64,000 nt of DNA from Flavobacterium gelatinilyticum. Its GTDB lineage: Bacteria > Bacteroidota > Bacteroidia > Flavobacteriales > Flavobacteriaceae. Under the pieces are notes generated by a model. The model had not been told where the DNA came from. It searched no databases and was given only the letters and a program-made list of their open reading frames with translations. How positions within the stretch are numbered: the first letter of the stretch is position 1; each line of letters opens with the position of its first letter. The stretch spans positions 3,844,001 through 3,908,000 of the forward strand of contig NZ_CP114287.1 in the NCBI RefSeq assembly GCF_027111295.1, given 5' to 3'. Positions 32,490 through 40,556 of the stretch are shown here, in pieces. A program made the position numbers and the translations under genes.

Positions 32490-33116
32490 TTAGTTTAATA
32501 CTCCGGCAGGTTTATTTATTAGAAAATTTTCTTCTTTTACAGGATTATTATTTACGGGTTTTGTAATTATCTGCGGCGTTTGGTTAGTGATTTGATTATG
32601 AATTATTTTCTTTAATTCTTTAAGGTCAAAATCTAGTTTTGCGGTGTTTAGCCATAACAAAGTTTCTTCTTCTTTGTTGCTTAATTTGATAAATTTTTTG
32701 CGTTTGGATTTATTTGTTATTTGATCGATGTAAATTTCACGATCCTTGACATCAATAAAAAGAAAACGTTCGTTTTTCCATCCTATTTTGAAGACAGCAC
32801 AAGAGTTAATATCTTTCCATTTTACAATTCCCAATTCGCTAAAGTATTTTCCGTAAAAGAAAATCCCTTCCTGATATAAACGAATGAGTGGTTTTTTCTT
32901 TTTAAGACCTGCTAAATCTTTAATTATAGTAAAAACCATAACTGTAAAACACACGATTAATAGTGTGCGGAAATGAGAATGAAATTCAACCGGAACGACT
33001 ATTGTGTCAATGTTTTTCCAGATTGCCCATGCAAAAAGAGACAGTAAAAATGAGCAAAGAAGGATTCTTAAATAAGTACTTTTTTTAGTCGCGTAAATGT
33101 ATTTTGGTAATTGCAT
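32490..33116 (-). CDS. Two-helix membrane protein, STM3941-type family
   Basis: A 208-residue protein with two membrane helices (about residues 15-33 and 46-64) and a cytoplasmic beta-rich domain resembling a PH-like fold, with phrases IRLYQEGIFFYGKYFSELGIVKWKDI and RFLFIDVKDREIYIDQ. I place it in the STM3941-like family seen with short two-helix proteins; the 176-residue protein at 55468-55998 has the same layout. The C-terminal end has a Pro/Asn-rich tail. No function is known. A minus-strand -7 box lies 34 bases upstream. Confidence 0.65.
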   Translation of the reverse strand: MQLPKYIYATKKSTYLRILLCSFLLSLFAWAIWKNIDTIVVPVEFHSHFRTLLIVCFTVMVFTIIKDLAGLKKKKPLIRLYQEGIFFYGKYFSELGIVKWKDINSCAVFKIGWKNERFLFIDVKDREIYIDQITNKSKRKKFIKLSNKEEETLLWLNTAKLDFDLKELKKIIHNQITNQTPQIITKPVNNNPVKEENFLINKPAGVLN

Positions 33117-33149
33117 TTTTTACTTCTATTAAATGTGTTTCTTAAGAAG

Positions 33150-33157
33150 CAAAATTA
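33150..33157 (-). promoter_or_regulatory. TAATTTTG -7 box for the STM3941-type gene at 32490
   Basis: On the minus strand TAATTTTG fits the -7 consensus and starts 34 bases before the ATG. Between it and 33613 the only structure seen is one copy of the 53-base repeat (33356-33408). Confidence 0.5.
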
Positions 33158-33355
33158 TCAGGGCAGCTAAGCTAAAATGCCTTGTATAGGGTAAAAATGT
33201 ATTAAAATAGGCTTAAGAGTTTTGTAATCAGGACTTTTTAAAATTTACTTTTAGAAAATTTTCTCATTTTTCTCTATGTTATAGTGATGAAAAAGAAAAA
33301 TTAATTAAAACTCATTTTAAGCTTTAGCCATTATATTCTTCAATATTAAAAACCA

Positions 33356-33408
33356 CCTGTTTTAGTTGGAGGAAAAGGAGGTGCTTACATCGAAAGGGCT
33401 TTAGCCGA
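33356..33408 (+). repeat. Left direct-repeat copy flanking the orphan HsdR-N gene
   Basis: A 53-base segment with TTAGTTGGAGGAAAAG and TACATCGAAAGGGCTTTAGC. A closely similar copy in the same orientation is at 34713-34764 on the other side of the gene 33655-34671. The copies differ at scattered bases and by one gap; both contain TTTAG words and a GGCTTTAGCC-like end. Confidence 0.75.
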
Positions 33409-33612
33409 GAAATGACGTTAAGTTAAAGGCATGGTTCATTCAGGTATAAATACTTAATATCTTGTGCTGGTAATATGATATTTTTGAATCGAAATGTTCA
33501 TGCTTTTATAAGTATGGTTTTCCATAAAAGACTGCGTAATTAAATCAAGATATTTGTTTTTATAATCAATGTTTTATGTCGTTGATTTTTAAGATAATAT
33601 TGCTTTATTTCT

Positions 33613-33620
33613 TAGTTTTG
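33613..33620 (+). promoter_or_regulatory. TAGTTTTG -7 box for the HsdR-N gene
   Basis: An exact TAnnTTTG box 35 bases before the ATG at 33655, giving a leader of about 28 bases. Confidence 0.5.
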
Positions 33621-33654
33621 ATTTATCTAATTGTCTAACTAACCACTAACCAAA

Positions 33655-34671
33655 ATGACTACAAACATCCCTAAACAATCTGTTAATCAGTTAAGAAAAA
33701 CACTTGAGAACTTTAAAATTAATGATGCAATTGAATTATGCACAAATGAAGCTCAAACTCGTAAATTTTTAATTGAACCCTTTTTTCATCTTCTAAATTA
33801 TATTTCTAATGATTTAATTCCGGAATTCAATGCAGACTTTGGAGAAAGAGTAAGCCAGAAAATAGATTATGCTATTTTTCTAAACAAAAAAGAAACTATT
33901 TTAATCGAAGCTAAAAAATACAACAGCCGTCTTAGTGATAAAGAGGCTGGACAGCTAAACGGATATTTTAGCAATACCAAAAGTTCCAGAATTGCAGTGT
34001 TGACAAATGGTATTGAGTATCGATTTTATTCGGATATTTTATTGCCAAATGTTATCGATTCCAAACCATTTTTTGTTTTTAATTTGTCTAATTATTCAGA
34101 TAAAGATCTCGAAACTTTAATCAAATTTGATAAAAGATATGTAGTCATTGCAGAAATTATAAAAACGGCACAAGATTGTGTTTTTGCAGAAGATTTTGAA
34201 GCAAGTCTGCTAAAAGAATTTATTGCACCATCAAAAGATCTGTTAAAGATTATTCATAGAAATATGAATTTTAAAACAAAATTTACCGAAGAAACACAAG
34301 GTAAAATGATATCAATGATTAATTCTGCTTTGCTAAAATCTTTGTACGATAAAAAGGTTCTTGCAGAATCGAATTCAAATACAGGCGGTATAATAACTAC
34401 AGAAACCGAAATACAGGCTTATCATACTATTAGAACTTTATTGATTCAGAATAGAAAGATTCCAAGTCAGAGAATTTTCTTCAAAGATTTTAAAAGTTTT
34501 TTTAATATCAGCGTGGATGATAATTTAAAGAAAGTGATTTGTAAATTGGTATTTACAGATACAAAACTGAAAATTGTTATCGAAAATAATGAGTATTTAC
34601 TAAGCAGTGTTGATGATGTTTTAAAGTATAAAAATGAATTGATAAACAGGACTTTACTTTTGCTGGAATAA
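33655..34671 (+). CDS. Orphan type I restriction HsdR N-terminal-domain protein
   Basis: A 338-residue protein whose first 160 residues match the HsdR_N nuclease-like domain: NEAQTRKFLIEPFFHLLNY, then QKIDYAIFLNKKETILIEAKK with Asp and Glu-Ala-Lys as the PD-(D/E)XK core, then GQLNGYF and VLTNGIEYRFYSD. It lacks the helicase motor of true HsdR, and no HsdM or HsdS is near. The C-terminal half is helical and ends in a winged-helix-like region. Such solitary proteins are common in accessory DNA and are often annotated as restriction enzymes without proof. It is flanked by direct repeats. Confidence 0.85.
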   Translation: MTTNIPKQSVNQLRKTLENFKINDAIELCTNEAQTRKFLIEPFFHLLNYISNDLIPEFNADFGERVSQKIDYAIFLNKKETILIEAKKYNSRLSDKEAGQLNGYFSNTKSSRIAVLTNGIEYRFYSDILLPNVIDSKPFFVFNLSNYSDKDLETLIKFDKRYVVIAEIIKTAQDCVFAEDFEASLLKEFIAPSKDLLKIIHRNMNFKTKFTEETQGKMISMINSALLKSLYDKKVLAESNSNTGGIITTETEIQAYHTIRTLLIQNRKIPSQRIFFKDFKSFFNISVDDNLKKVICKLVFTDTKLKIVIENNEYLLSSVDDVLKYKNELINRTLLLLE

Positions 34672-34712
34672 AGATGTCATTTTTAATGAAGTTTAATTTT
34701 CTTCAATTGCCT

Positions 34713-34764
34713 CCGGCTTTAGCTGGAGGAAAAGAAGATTTTACATCGAAAAGGCTTTAGCCGA
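34713..34764 (+). repeat. Right direct-repeat copy flanking the orphan HsdR-N gene
   Basis: A 52-base segment with TTAGCTGGAGGAAAAG and TACATCGAAAAGGCTTTAGC, starting 42 bases after the HsdR-N stop codon and in the same direction as the copy at 33356-33408. Confidence 0.75.
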
Positions 34765-34817
34765 ATATTCCCAAATAGTTAAATTATATCAGAAATGACA
34801 AACTTCGAGGTTAAACA

Positions 34818-34860
34818 TAAAAAAGCCATTCCGGAAATTTTTCAGGAATGGCTTTTTTGA
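34818..34860. terminator. Bidirectional terminator between the HsdR-N gene and the 186-residue protein
   Basis: AAAAAAGCCATTCC and GGAATGGCTTTTTT form a 14-bp stem, with A and T runs on both sides. It serves the convergent genes at 34671 and 34899. Confidence 0.9.
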
Positions 34861-34898
34861 TGAAATAGATTTTTGCTTATTCATACAATTTAAACGGG

Positions 34899-35459
34899 TT
34901 AATCCAAATCCATTTCTTTAGACAGATCGTCCCATTTTTTATTTAGGTATTCTGTTGTTTTGTTCATTAAATCTGGATTTACATCAGCGGTCGATTGTAC
35001 TTTTGGGCTTAATAAGGCTTTTCCGTTTTCAAAATAAATATAAGCAGAAACATCATTGTCGCCCCAAAAGAAAGGAAAAACAATCGCCATGTTTTCCGGG
35101 CTTTCGGTTACGTATTTTTCAAGACTGATGATAAAAGAAAACATCGGCAGCATTTCGGTATAATTTTCACTGAAAAACATCATTCCCCAATGCCATTCTT
35201 CGGTGGTTTCATCATAATCAGAAAATGCCATTGCTTGTTTGTATTCTATCCAGCCATCTATAATTTCCTGATTAGTATTGTCGTTATATGCCCGAAGTAA
35301 TTCGGAAGTTAGTTCCATTTTTGAGTACATTCTGCGGCTGTCCCACCAGTCGAGCCAGTTTTTATTTAACTGAGGTTTTTCGAGAGGACTTTTTAGAAAT
35401 TCCTCAAGCTGTGATTTCTTGATTTTTACTTTGCAGTATAATGAGCTTAATTCAGACAT
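34899..35459 (-). CDS. Protein of unknown function
   Basis: A 186-residue soluble protein, acidic and rich in Trp and Tyr, without signal peptide or membrane helix. I cannot name a family. Notable phrases are KNWLDWWDSRRMYSKMELTS and EWHWGMMFFSENYTEMLPM, a compact alpha/beta layout that recalls immunity or SMI1/KNR4-neighbourhood proteins, but no toxin gene is adjacent. It lies in an accessory stretch between a bidirectional terminator and the structured repeat at 35504-35588. Confidence 0.72.
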   Translation of the reverse strand: MSELSSLYCKVKIKKSQLEEFLKSPLEKPQLNKNWLDWWDSRRMYSKMELTSELLRAYNDNTNQEIIDGWIEYKQAMAFSDYDETTEEWHWGMMFFSENYTEMLPMFSFIISLEKYVTESPENMAIVFPFFWGDNDVSAYIYFENGKALLSPKVQSTADVNPDLMNKTTEYLNKKWDDLSKEMDLD

Positions 35460-35503
35460 AATTTAATGCGTGGTTTTTTATAATGAAAATGAAATATGGT
35501 ATT

Positions 35504-35588
35504 ATAGCCCCGATGGAAACGGCATCCTTTTATGCCGAGCTGATAAGCGGGGCATAAAAGATACAGTGTACAGCGGGATGGGAGTTCT
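35504..35588. repeat. Structured intergenic element (nested hairpin, CCCCGATGG...CAGCGGGATGG)
   Basis: An 85-base element with three nested pairings: outer CCCCG (35508-35512) with CGGG (35574-35577), middle CCTTTT with AAAAG, inner TATGCC with GGCATA (about 35531-35536 and 35550-35555). I recall similar blocks from intergenic regions of other Flavobacterium genomes, so this may be a dispersed RNA-like or palindromic element. It sits between two minus-strand genes of unknown function. Confidence 0.65.
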
Positions 35589-35629
35589 TTTGAAAACGAA
35601 AATTGCTGCTCCTTATTTTAATTACTAAA

Positions 35630-36661
35630 TTAATGACGATTGTCGCATTGAAGGTAAATTTCTTCGTTTGATTTGTCGATGATAGAAATTCCCGGGCAGC
35701 CAAAAGAAACGTATTCGAAACCAAAAACAACCGGCGGTTTGTTTTTAAAAAGTTTTCCTGTCCATTGGTTTACTACATGGTCGCCTTCTTCAAAATTTAA
35801 TGGAGAAGGAGAGGTGCCTTCGCTTTGAGAATATAGTTTTTCGATGACAATTTCGTTGGTTTTTGAATTGGTTACCAAAAGACGTCTGGCATAAATTATT
35901 TTATGACTATCTAAATAATCTTGTAAAAAATAATTATAACTATTTGTTTTAAAAGAATGCGTAGTGCCTGTTAATGTGTTTTTTAGCAGTTTTTTGTGTT
36001 CGCCGCTTAATTCTTTAGCCGGAAACTCTTTTGAGGTTATTTTTTTCCATAAAATAGGAGTCAGGCGCTCTTTTGCAAATGGATTTTCCGGACCTACATA
36101 AACCAAAGCATCCTGGTAATATTCGCTGAATCCGTCTAGGTATTTTTTGTTGATTTCGAAACCAATCATGTAATCAAAATGCTGGTACGGCCAGTCTTCT
36201 GTCGAAGAATATCCGTTGATCATCGCGGCTGTTTTGAGATTTTTTACTGCCAGGGAAACCGATTTGTTTTTGGCATAATCATAAATAAAAACCGAATCGT
36301 TTTCGGAGATATTGGTTCTGGTAAAGAATCTTTTTCGGTAGGGTTTTTCAAAAGTAAAATACGCAGCCGATATGATATCCATAGTTTCAATTGGCGGTAA
36401 AGTTAGTGTGTCTTTTTCATCGGCGGGGCCATAAATATCAGAAAGGGAAACAAAAGCGACATTGCTGCTGTCTTTTGGGGTAAGGGTAAACAAATTGATG
36501 CTTTCTTTTCTTGGTGTTTGTTCTTCGCTGCCTTCTGCAATCGAATCGGCAGCTGTATTTTCGATTAAAGATTCTTCTTCTGTTTTTGTTTCCTGTTTTT
36601 TATTGCAAGATGCCAAAAAGAGAAACGAAGCGGTAAAAAGGATGTAAAATTTATGATTCAT
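35630..36661 (-). CDS. Lipoprotein of unknown function
   Basis: A 343-residue lipoprotein. The signal peptide ends FLASCNKK, with the lipid-anchored Cys at residue 19. A Glu/Thr-rich flexible linker runs to about residue 50. The rest (starting NLFTLTPKDSSNVAFVSL) is beta-rich with no motif I recognise. The C-terminus has a CPGISIIDKSNEEIYLQCD Cys pair. It follows a small three-helix membrane-protein gene with a 30-base gap, so the two could be co-transcribed. Confidence 0.8.
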   Translation of the reverse strand: MNHKFYILFTASFLFLASCNKKQETKTEEESLIENTAADSIAEGSEEQTPRKESINLFTLTPKDSSNVAFVSLSDIYGPADEKDTLTLPPIETMDIISAAYFTFEKPYRKRFFTRTNISENDSVFIYDYAKNKSVSLAVKNLKTAAMINGYSSTEDWPYQHFDYMIGFEINKKYLDGFSEYYQDALVYVGPENPFAKERLTPILWKKITSKEFPAKELSGEHKKLLKNTLTGTTHSFKTNSYNYFLQDYLDSHKIIYARRLLVTNSKTNEIVIEKLYSQSEGTSPSPLNFEEGDHVVNQWTGKLFKNKPPVVFGFEYVSFGCPGISIIDKSNEEIYLQCDNRH

Positions 36662-36691
36662 AAAATAGGGATTAGTTGAAAATGGGGGTAA

Positions 36692-37282
36692 TCAGTTATT
36701 TTTTATCTCGATAATATTTCCTGTTTTTTTGTCGAATGTTATGGTTCTGTTTGGACCTCCGTAAAAAAGGGTCAGTGTTAAAGTGTTGTCGGTTTCATTT
36801 TGAAAAATAATATCTTTCGTTGTTCTTATTTTTAAATCAGGATTGTTATTGATGAACTGCAGATCGGTGCATTTGATTACTCTTTTCTCAAAAAGACCTT
36901 TTTTCTCGATTACTTCAAGCCAAGGGCTGGCCAATGGACCATAACTGACGATCTGTGCTCTGTAATTTTTGTTTAAATCGGAGTGAATATACAATCCTAA
37001 CGAAGTAGTGGAAAGTGCTAATGCATAAAACGGTATCATCATAGGGATAATACTGAATGCTAAAGTTACCAGTAAACCTGCCAAAAGAAGTTTAGCCATA
37101 ATTTTTTTCCAGAAAACCACAATTACCACAAAACTGCAGATAAGCCAGAGCCAGAATAAAACAACATCGCTGTAATAACCACGAAGACTGATCTCTGTAA
37201 AATAATATAATCCGCAGTTTATTACCAGAAAAGCGCTTATAAGCAGATATATTTGAAGGAATATTTTTTTATTTCGACTCAT
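36692..37282 (-). CDS. Small membrane protein of unknown function
   Basis: A 196-residue protein with three or four predicted membrane helices in its first 105 residues (around 7-27, 39-58, 62-80 and 82-100). A cytoplasmic or periplasmic beta-rich tail follows (VIKCTDLQFINNNPDLKIRTT onward to a Thr/Ile-rich end). I see no family motif. It precedes the lipoprotein gene by 30 bases. The roughly 300-base spacer upstream, to 37588, shows no gene or repeat. Confidence 0.75.
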   Translation of the reverse strand: MSRNKKIFLQIYLLISAFLVINCGLYYFTEISLRGYYSDVVLFWLWLICSFVVIVVFWKKIMAKLLLAGLLVTLAFSIIPMMIPFYALALSTTSLGLYIHSDLNKNYRAQIVSYGPLASPWLEVIEKKGLFEKRVIKCTDLQFINNNPDLKIRTTKDIIFQNETDNTLTLTLFYGGPNRTITFDKKTGNIIEIKNN

Positions 37283-37588
37283 AATTTTTTAAGATTGAAT
37301 TATTTTCTTTTCCTATATTTTTTCGGACTAGTTTTATTAATGATGTTTGTGTATTCTGATCTTGTTTTTCCAATTTTGAAACAGGAATACTGTGAGTATT
37401 TTTAATTCCTATTTCGTTTTTAAGGGGCTGTGATAGCTTTTTTTCGCATTAAGGAATAACAGATAAAATTTTGAAAAAGAAACGCGGTATTCATTGTTTT
37501 CTTTTTATGATTAACACAAAAATAAGAAAACCTTTCCTAAAGAAATATCGTTCAAAATTTATAATTAGAAAAAAGAAGGGATATCTGT

Positions 37589-38791
37589 TTACAGATCGTC
37601 GGGTTTGTATTTAAAAACACTTTTATAAAAAGTCTTCCTTTCCTTAATCTCACGGCGGAGAGTTAGAAGTTTTCTTGGAAGAAGAGACATGTTATTGGTG
37701 CATAAATCGTAGAGTTCTATTGCCTTATGTGTTAAACGATATTTTTGAATATACGTCCACAAAAAATAAGCCTGCACGGTTTGATTTTCGGCATCACAGA
37801 TTTTTAAATAATCGCAGACAAGTTTGTGGTGTTTTTCGTCTTCCAAACCCAGGGCAAATACAGCAAAGGTGCCCGGCATGGCAGAACCTTCATTCTCCCG
37901 ATCATTATAAAATGCCGATTCTTTCATGGCAAGCCGGGCATATTTTTCGATTTGTTCGTGTAAAGAGGGCCATTGAACAGCTTTTGCAAAAAAATGATTT
38001 GCATCTTTTTTAGGCAGGTTTGAAATAGGAAGGAATTTCAGTTTACGACTCTTGAAAGTAAAAGTATAAGAAGATGGAAATCCGTATTTTAATAATTGAC
38101 ACAAAAACAACAGTGCTTTACAAAATGCTTCTTCTTTTTCTTCTTTAAAAATAATTGTTATCTCGGCCAGCACATCATTTGCCTTGCAAGAAACGAGGCT
38201 GTCCTGGTAATACATTATTTCTTCAGGCAGGCTGCCGCTTCCGTGTTTTTGGAGTTCATTAGGAAGATCAGATCCCAAACGGGTTATCATCGAGAATATC
38301 TGATTTGCAATATGTTTTCCCTGGCTGCTTTCGTGCTTGATATGCGAAATGGCAATGTAGCAGGCAAATAGAAAATAATCTTCAGTTATGGGCTGTTTAG
38401 GTTCTCCGGGTTTTAACAGCCAGAAAGAATTTTGCTGTTGAAAAAAGTACGGATTCTGAATGAACTTTTTTATCCATAGTTGAAAAGGATGATGCATATG
38501 GAATCCCCATCCGCATAATTTATAAAATGCATCTGCAAAAATCTTAATCTTTGTATAACAGAAACCCTCATTTTCGAGCCTGAATAAATAGTATTTAAGA
38601 ATGTCGTTGATGAAAATTTCCTTTCCTTTTATTTTAAAGCACTGATACGAGGGGTAGCCGGCTCCTTCTCTTGTTCTGGAAACCAGGATGTTTTGTTGTA
38701 GAACAGATTCACAACAGATAGTAAAATATTCTTCTAGGGACGGATTTAGTATAATGTCATCAAAAAGTACATAATTTCTATTGGTCAGCAT
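37589..38791 (-). CDS. Hypothetical protein (possibly DUF6138-like)
   Basis: A 400-residue soluble protein, helical throughout. The segment GTFAVFALGLEDEKHHKLV followed by VQAYFLWTYIQKY resembles, from memory, the C-terminal signature of the DUF6138 family, whose function is unknown. The N-terminal half starts MLTNRNYVLFDDIILNPS and includes a Trp-rich stretch around residue 100 (WGFHMHHPFQLWIKKF). Its neighbours are accessory genes of unknown function, so context gives no role. Confidence 0.72.
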   Translation of the reverse strand: MLTNRNYVLFDDIILNPSLEEYFTICCESVLQQNILVSRTREGAGYPSYQCFKIKGKEIFINDILKYYLFRLENEGFCYTKIKIFADAFYKLCGWGFHMHHPFQLWIKKFIQNPYFFQQQNSFWLLKPGEPKQPITEDYFLFACYIAISHIKHESSQGKHIANQIFSMITRLGSDLPNELQKHGSGSLPEEIMYYQDSLVSCKANDVLAEITIIFKEEKEEAFCKALLFLCQLLKYGFPSSYTFTFKSRKLKFLPISNLPKKDANHFFAKAVQWPSLHEQIEKYARLAMKESAFYNDRENEGSAMPGTFAVFALGLEDEKHHKLVCDYLKICDAENQTVQAYFLWTYIQKYRLTHKAIELYDLCTNNMSLLPRKLLTLRREIKERKTFYKSVFKYKPDDL

Positions 38792-38846
38792 GATCTCTTT
38801 TCCTTTTGGCGTTTAAACTGATTTTGATAAAAATAATTAATTAAGC

Positions 38847-38854
38847 CAAAATTA
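38847..38854 (-). promoter_or_regulatory. TAATTTTG -7 box for the 400-residue hypothetical protein
   Basis: On the minus strand TAATTTTG lies 56 bases before the ATG at 38791. It faces away from the small membrane-protein gene at 38950. Confidence 0.5.
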
Positions 38855-38949
38855 TTTTGAAAGAATAAAATTACATAGAAAAGTCAGGCTTAACATTTTG
38901 ATAATATGATGAATAGTTTTAATATTTACTTTTATTCAAAATTTAAGCT

Positions 38950-39126
38950 ATGGAAATTAACTGGGTTGTAATAGGAATCGTCGCAGTATTGGTTATTATT
39001 TTGGTTGTACTTACTTTAAGAAAAAATCAAAAAGAGAAAAAGAAACTAACAGATCTTTTGAATAATGACTTCAGAAAAACAGAAAAAGAGGATGTCGATG
39101 CTGAGGATTCAGCAAACGAGAAATAA
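38950..39126 (+). CDS. Small single-helix membrane protein (58 residues)
   Basis: A 58-residue open frame with a start codon, an N-terminal membrane helix (about residues 6-23, INWVVIGIVAVLVIILVVLT being the full hydrophobic run) and a charged tail (RKNQKEKKKLTDLL then acidic residues to the end). No promoter box was found, but a bidirectional terminator follows after 88 bases. The composition and placement between a divergent gene and a terminator support a real gene. I know similar unnamed small proteins only by layout. Confidence 0.7.
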   Translation: MEINWVVIGIVAVLVIILVVLTLRKNQKEKKKLTDLLNNDFRKTEKEDVDAEDSANEK

Positions 39127-39213
39127 TTATTTTTTTAAAATACGGATTTTTCCGAGTGATTTGTCATTTTGTTAAAATGATAAGACTATTGGAATCGAGA
39201 TCTTAAAAAGAAC

Positions 39214-39249
39214 AAAACCCTTGTAAAACAGAGTTTACAAGGGTTTTTA
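39214..39249. terminator. Bidirectional terminator between the 58-residue protein and tRNA-Ala
   Basis: AAAACCCTTGTAAA and TTTACAAGGGTTTT form a perfect 14-bp stem with a five-base loop. It ends the small plus-strand gene and, read the other way, lies just downstream of tRNA-Ala. Confidence 0.9.
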
Positions 39250-39253
39250 TTTG

Positions 39254-39327
39254 TGGAGAATACCGGATTCGAACCGGTCGCCTCTACGCTGCCAGCGTAG
39301 CGCTCTAGCCAAATGAGCTAATCCCCC
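39254..39327 (-). tRNA. tRNA-Ala (anticodon GGC)
   Basis: A complete 74-base cloverleaf on the minus strand: acceptor GGGGGAT/ATTCTCC containing the G3-U70 alanine identity pair, D-stem GCTC/GAGC, anticodon stem CTACG/CGTAG with anticodon GGC, T-loop TTCGAAT and discriminator A. CCA is not encoded. It lies upstream of, and is read towards, the terminator at 39214-39249. Confidence 0.95.
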
Positions 39328-39360
39328 TTTTTTGGCGTTAAAATGCACATTCCAACTGTT

Positions 39361-39409
39361 GCCTTCCCGATTTTCATCGGGACGCTCCAACCAAATGAGC
39401 GAATCCCAA
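39361..39409 (-). pseudogene. Degenerate partial tRNA-Ala-like sequence
   Basis: Read on the minus strand it starts TGGGATTCGCTCATTTGGTT and continues GGAGCG, closely following the 5' half of the neighbouring tRNA-Ala (acceptor, D-arm with CTCATTTGG, and GAGCG). Then a CCCGA/TCGGG stem replaces the anticodon arm and the T-arm and 3' acceptor are missing. It ends 34 bases from the intact tRNA and looks like a broken tandem copy. Confidence 0.65.
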
Positions 39410-39511
39410 AGTTGCAGCAAATAAAGTCAATTAATTCTCAAAAAACAAATTTAAAGGACTTTCGACTGAATTATTTTTCAAAACCGTAACTTTACGTTTA
39501 AATCTATTTTT

Positions 39512-40276
39512 ATGAAATTAGAAAATTCACAAGGAAGTTTAGAAACTTCTTTTCAAAATACAATTGCAACAATTCAGTTTGGGCATCCTGCAAGTAATTC
39601 ATTTCCACGTCAGTTATTAGATCGTCTTACGACAGAAATTAACGAACTGAGCCGAAACGAAAATGTCTCGGTTATTATTTTAAAAAGCGAAGGAGATAAG
39701 ACTTTTTGCTCCGGTGCATCTTTTGATGAACTGCTGCAAGTGCAGAATGAAGAGCAGGGAACCGAATTTTTCTCCGGTTTTGCCCATTTGCTTAATGCCA
39801 TGCGAAATTGCAATAAACTTATCATTGGCAGAGTGCAGGGTAAAGCTGTTGGCGGCGGTGTGGGAATTATTTCGGCCTGCGATTATGTTTTTGCCACGCA
39901 TCAAAGCGATGTGAAATTGTCTGAACTTGCAATCGGGATAGGGCCGTTTGTGATTGAACCCGCTGTTTCCCGCAAAATAGGAAAAACGGCAATGTCTGAA
40001 ATGACACTGGCCGGACACGAATGGAAACCGGCAGAATGGGCATTTCAAAAAGGACTTTTTTCGGTTTTATGCGACGCTTCTTCTTTGGATGAAAATGTAG
40101 AAAGCTTTGCGCAAAAGTTAAGTTCGTATAATCCAGAAGCTTTATTCGAAATGAAAAAGATTATCTGGGAAGGAACGGAAACCTGGGAATCGCTGCTTTT
40201 TGAGCGTGCGGCAATTACAGGAAAACTGGTTTTGTCTGATTTTACAAAATCGGCATTGCTTCAGTTCAAAAAATAA
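39512..40276 (+). CDS. Enoyl-CoA hydratase/isomerase family protein
   Basis: A 254-residue crotonase-fold protein. The oxyanion-hole segments are CSGASFDELL (about residues 70-79) and GKAVGGGVGIISACDYVFA (about residues 111-129). The acid residue of the active site is probably Glu in KLSELAIGIGPFV. Together these support hydration or isomerisation of an acyl-CoA, as in beta-oxidation or phenylacetate-type breakdown. The exact reaction cannot be inferred. A small membrane-protein gene and queD follow; no other fatty-acid gene is near. Confidence 0.9.
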   Translation: MKLENSQGSLETSFQNTIATIQFGHPASNSFPRQLLDRLTTEINELSRNENVSVIILKSEGDKTFCSGASFDELLQVQNEEQGTEFFSGFAHLLNAMRNCNKLIIGRVQGKAVGGGVGIISACDYVFATHQSDVKLSELAIGIGPFVIEPAVSRKIGKTAMSEMTLAGHEWKPAEWAFQKGLFSVLCDASSLDENVESFAQKLSSYNPEALFEMKKIIWEGTETWESLLFERAAITGKLVLSDFTKSALLQFKK

Positions 40277-40346
40277 TTTCGCAGATTAAGAAATCTCTTT
40301 ATTCCTGTAGTCTGCGGCAGAATAAATAATACTAAATACTTTTAAA

Positions 40347-40523
40347 ATGAAACTGATTTCATTATTTCAAAATGTCGATGTTGCTGAAAAACTAAAAAAT
40401 GCACCCGACAGCGGTTACCAGATTGGCGTTGTAATAGGCTCCTTTATTCCTTTTGTTATTTTAGTGGGAATTGCCTACTGGATGTATAACCGAGCTAAAA
40501 AAAGAGATGAAAACGGTTATTAA
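40347..40523 (+). CDS. Small single-helix membrane protein (58 residues) between the crotonase and queD
   Basis: A 58-residue frame with a real ATG: an amphipathic N-terminus (MKLISLFQNVDVAEKLKNAP), one membrane helix (about residues 27-46, IGVVIGSFIPFVILVGIAYW) and a basic tail. It lies 70 bases after the crotonase and 33 before queD in the same direction. The layout suggests a real, unnamed membrane protein. Confidence 0.65.
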   Translation: MKLISLFQNVDVAEKLKNAPDSGYQIGVVIGSFIPFVILVGIAYWMYNRAKKRDENGY

Positions 40524-40556
40524 TTTGTAAATTTGCAAGCTTAAAATTAAAAACCG

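Noticed and set aside
33356..34764. Direct repeats as an insertion sequence
   Set aside because: No transposase or terminal inverted repeats are present; the enclosed gene is an HsdR-N protein.
37507..37614. Plus-strand frame of about 35 codons rich in Lys
   Set aside because: It overlaps the end of the minus-strand gene at 37589 and has no start signals or recognisable features.
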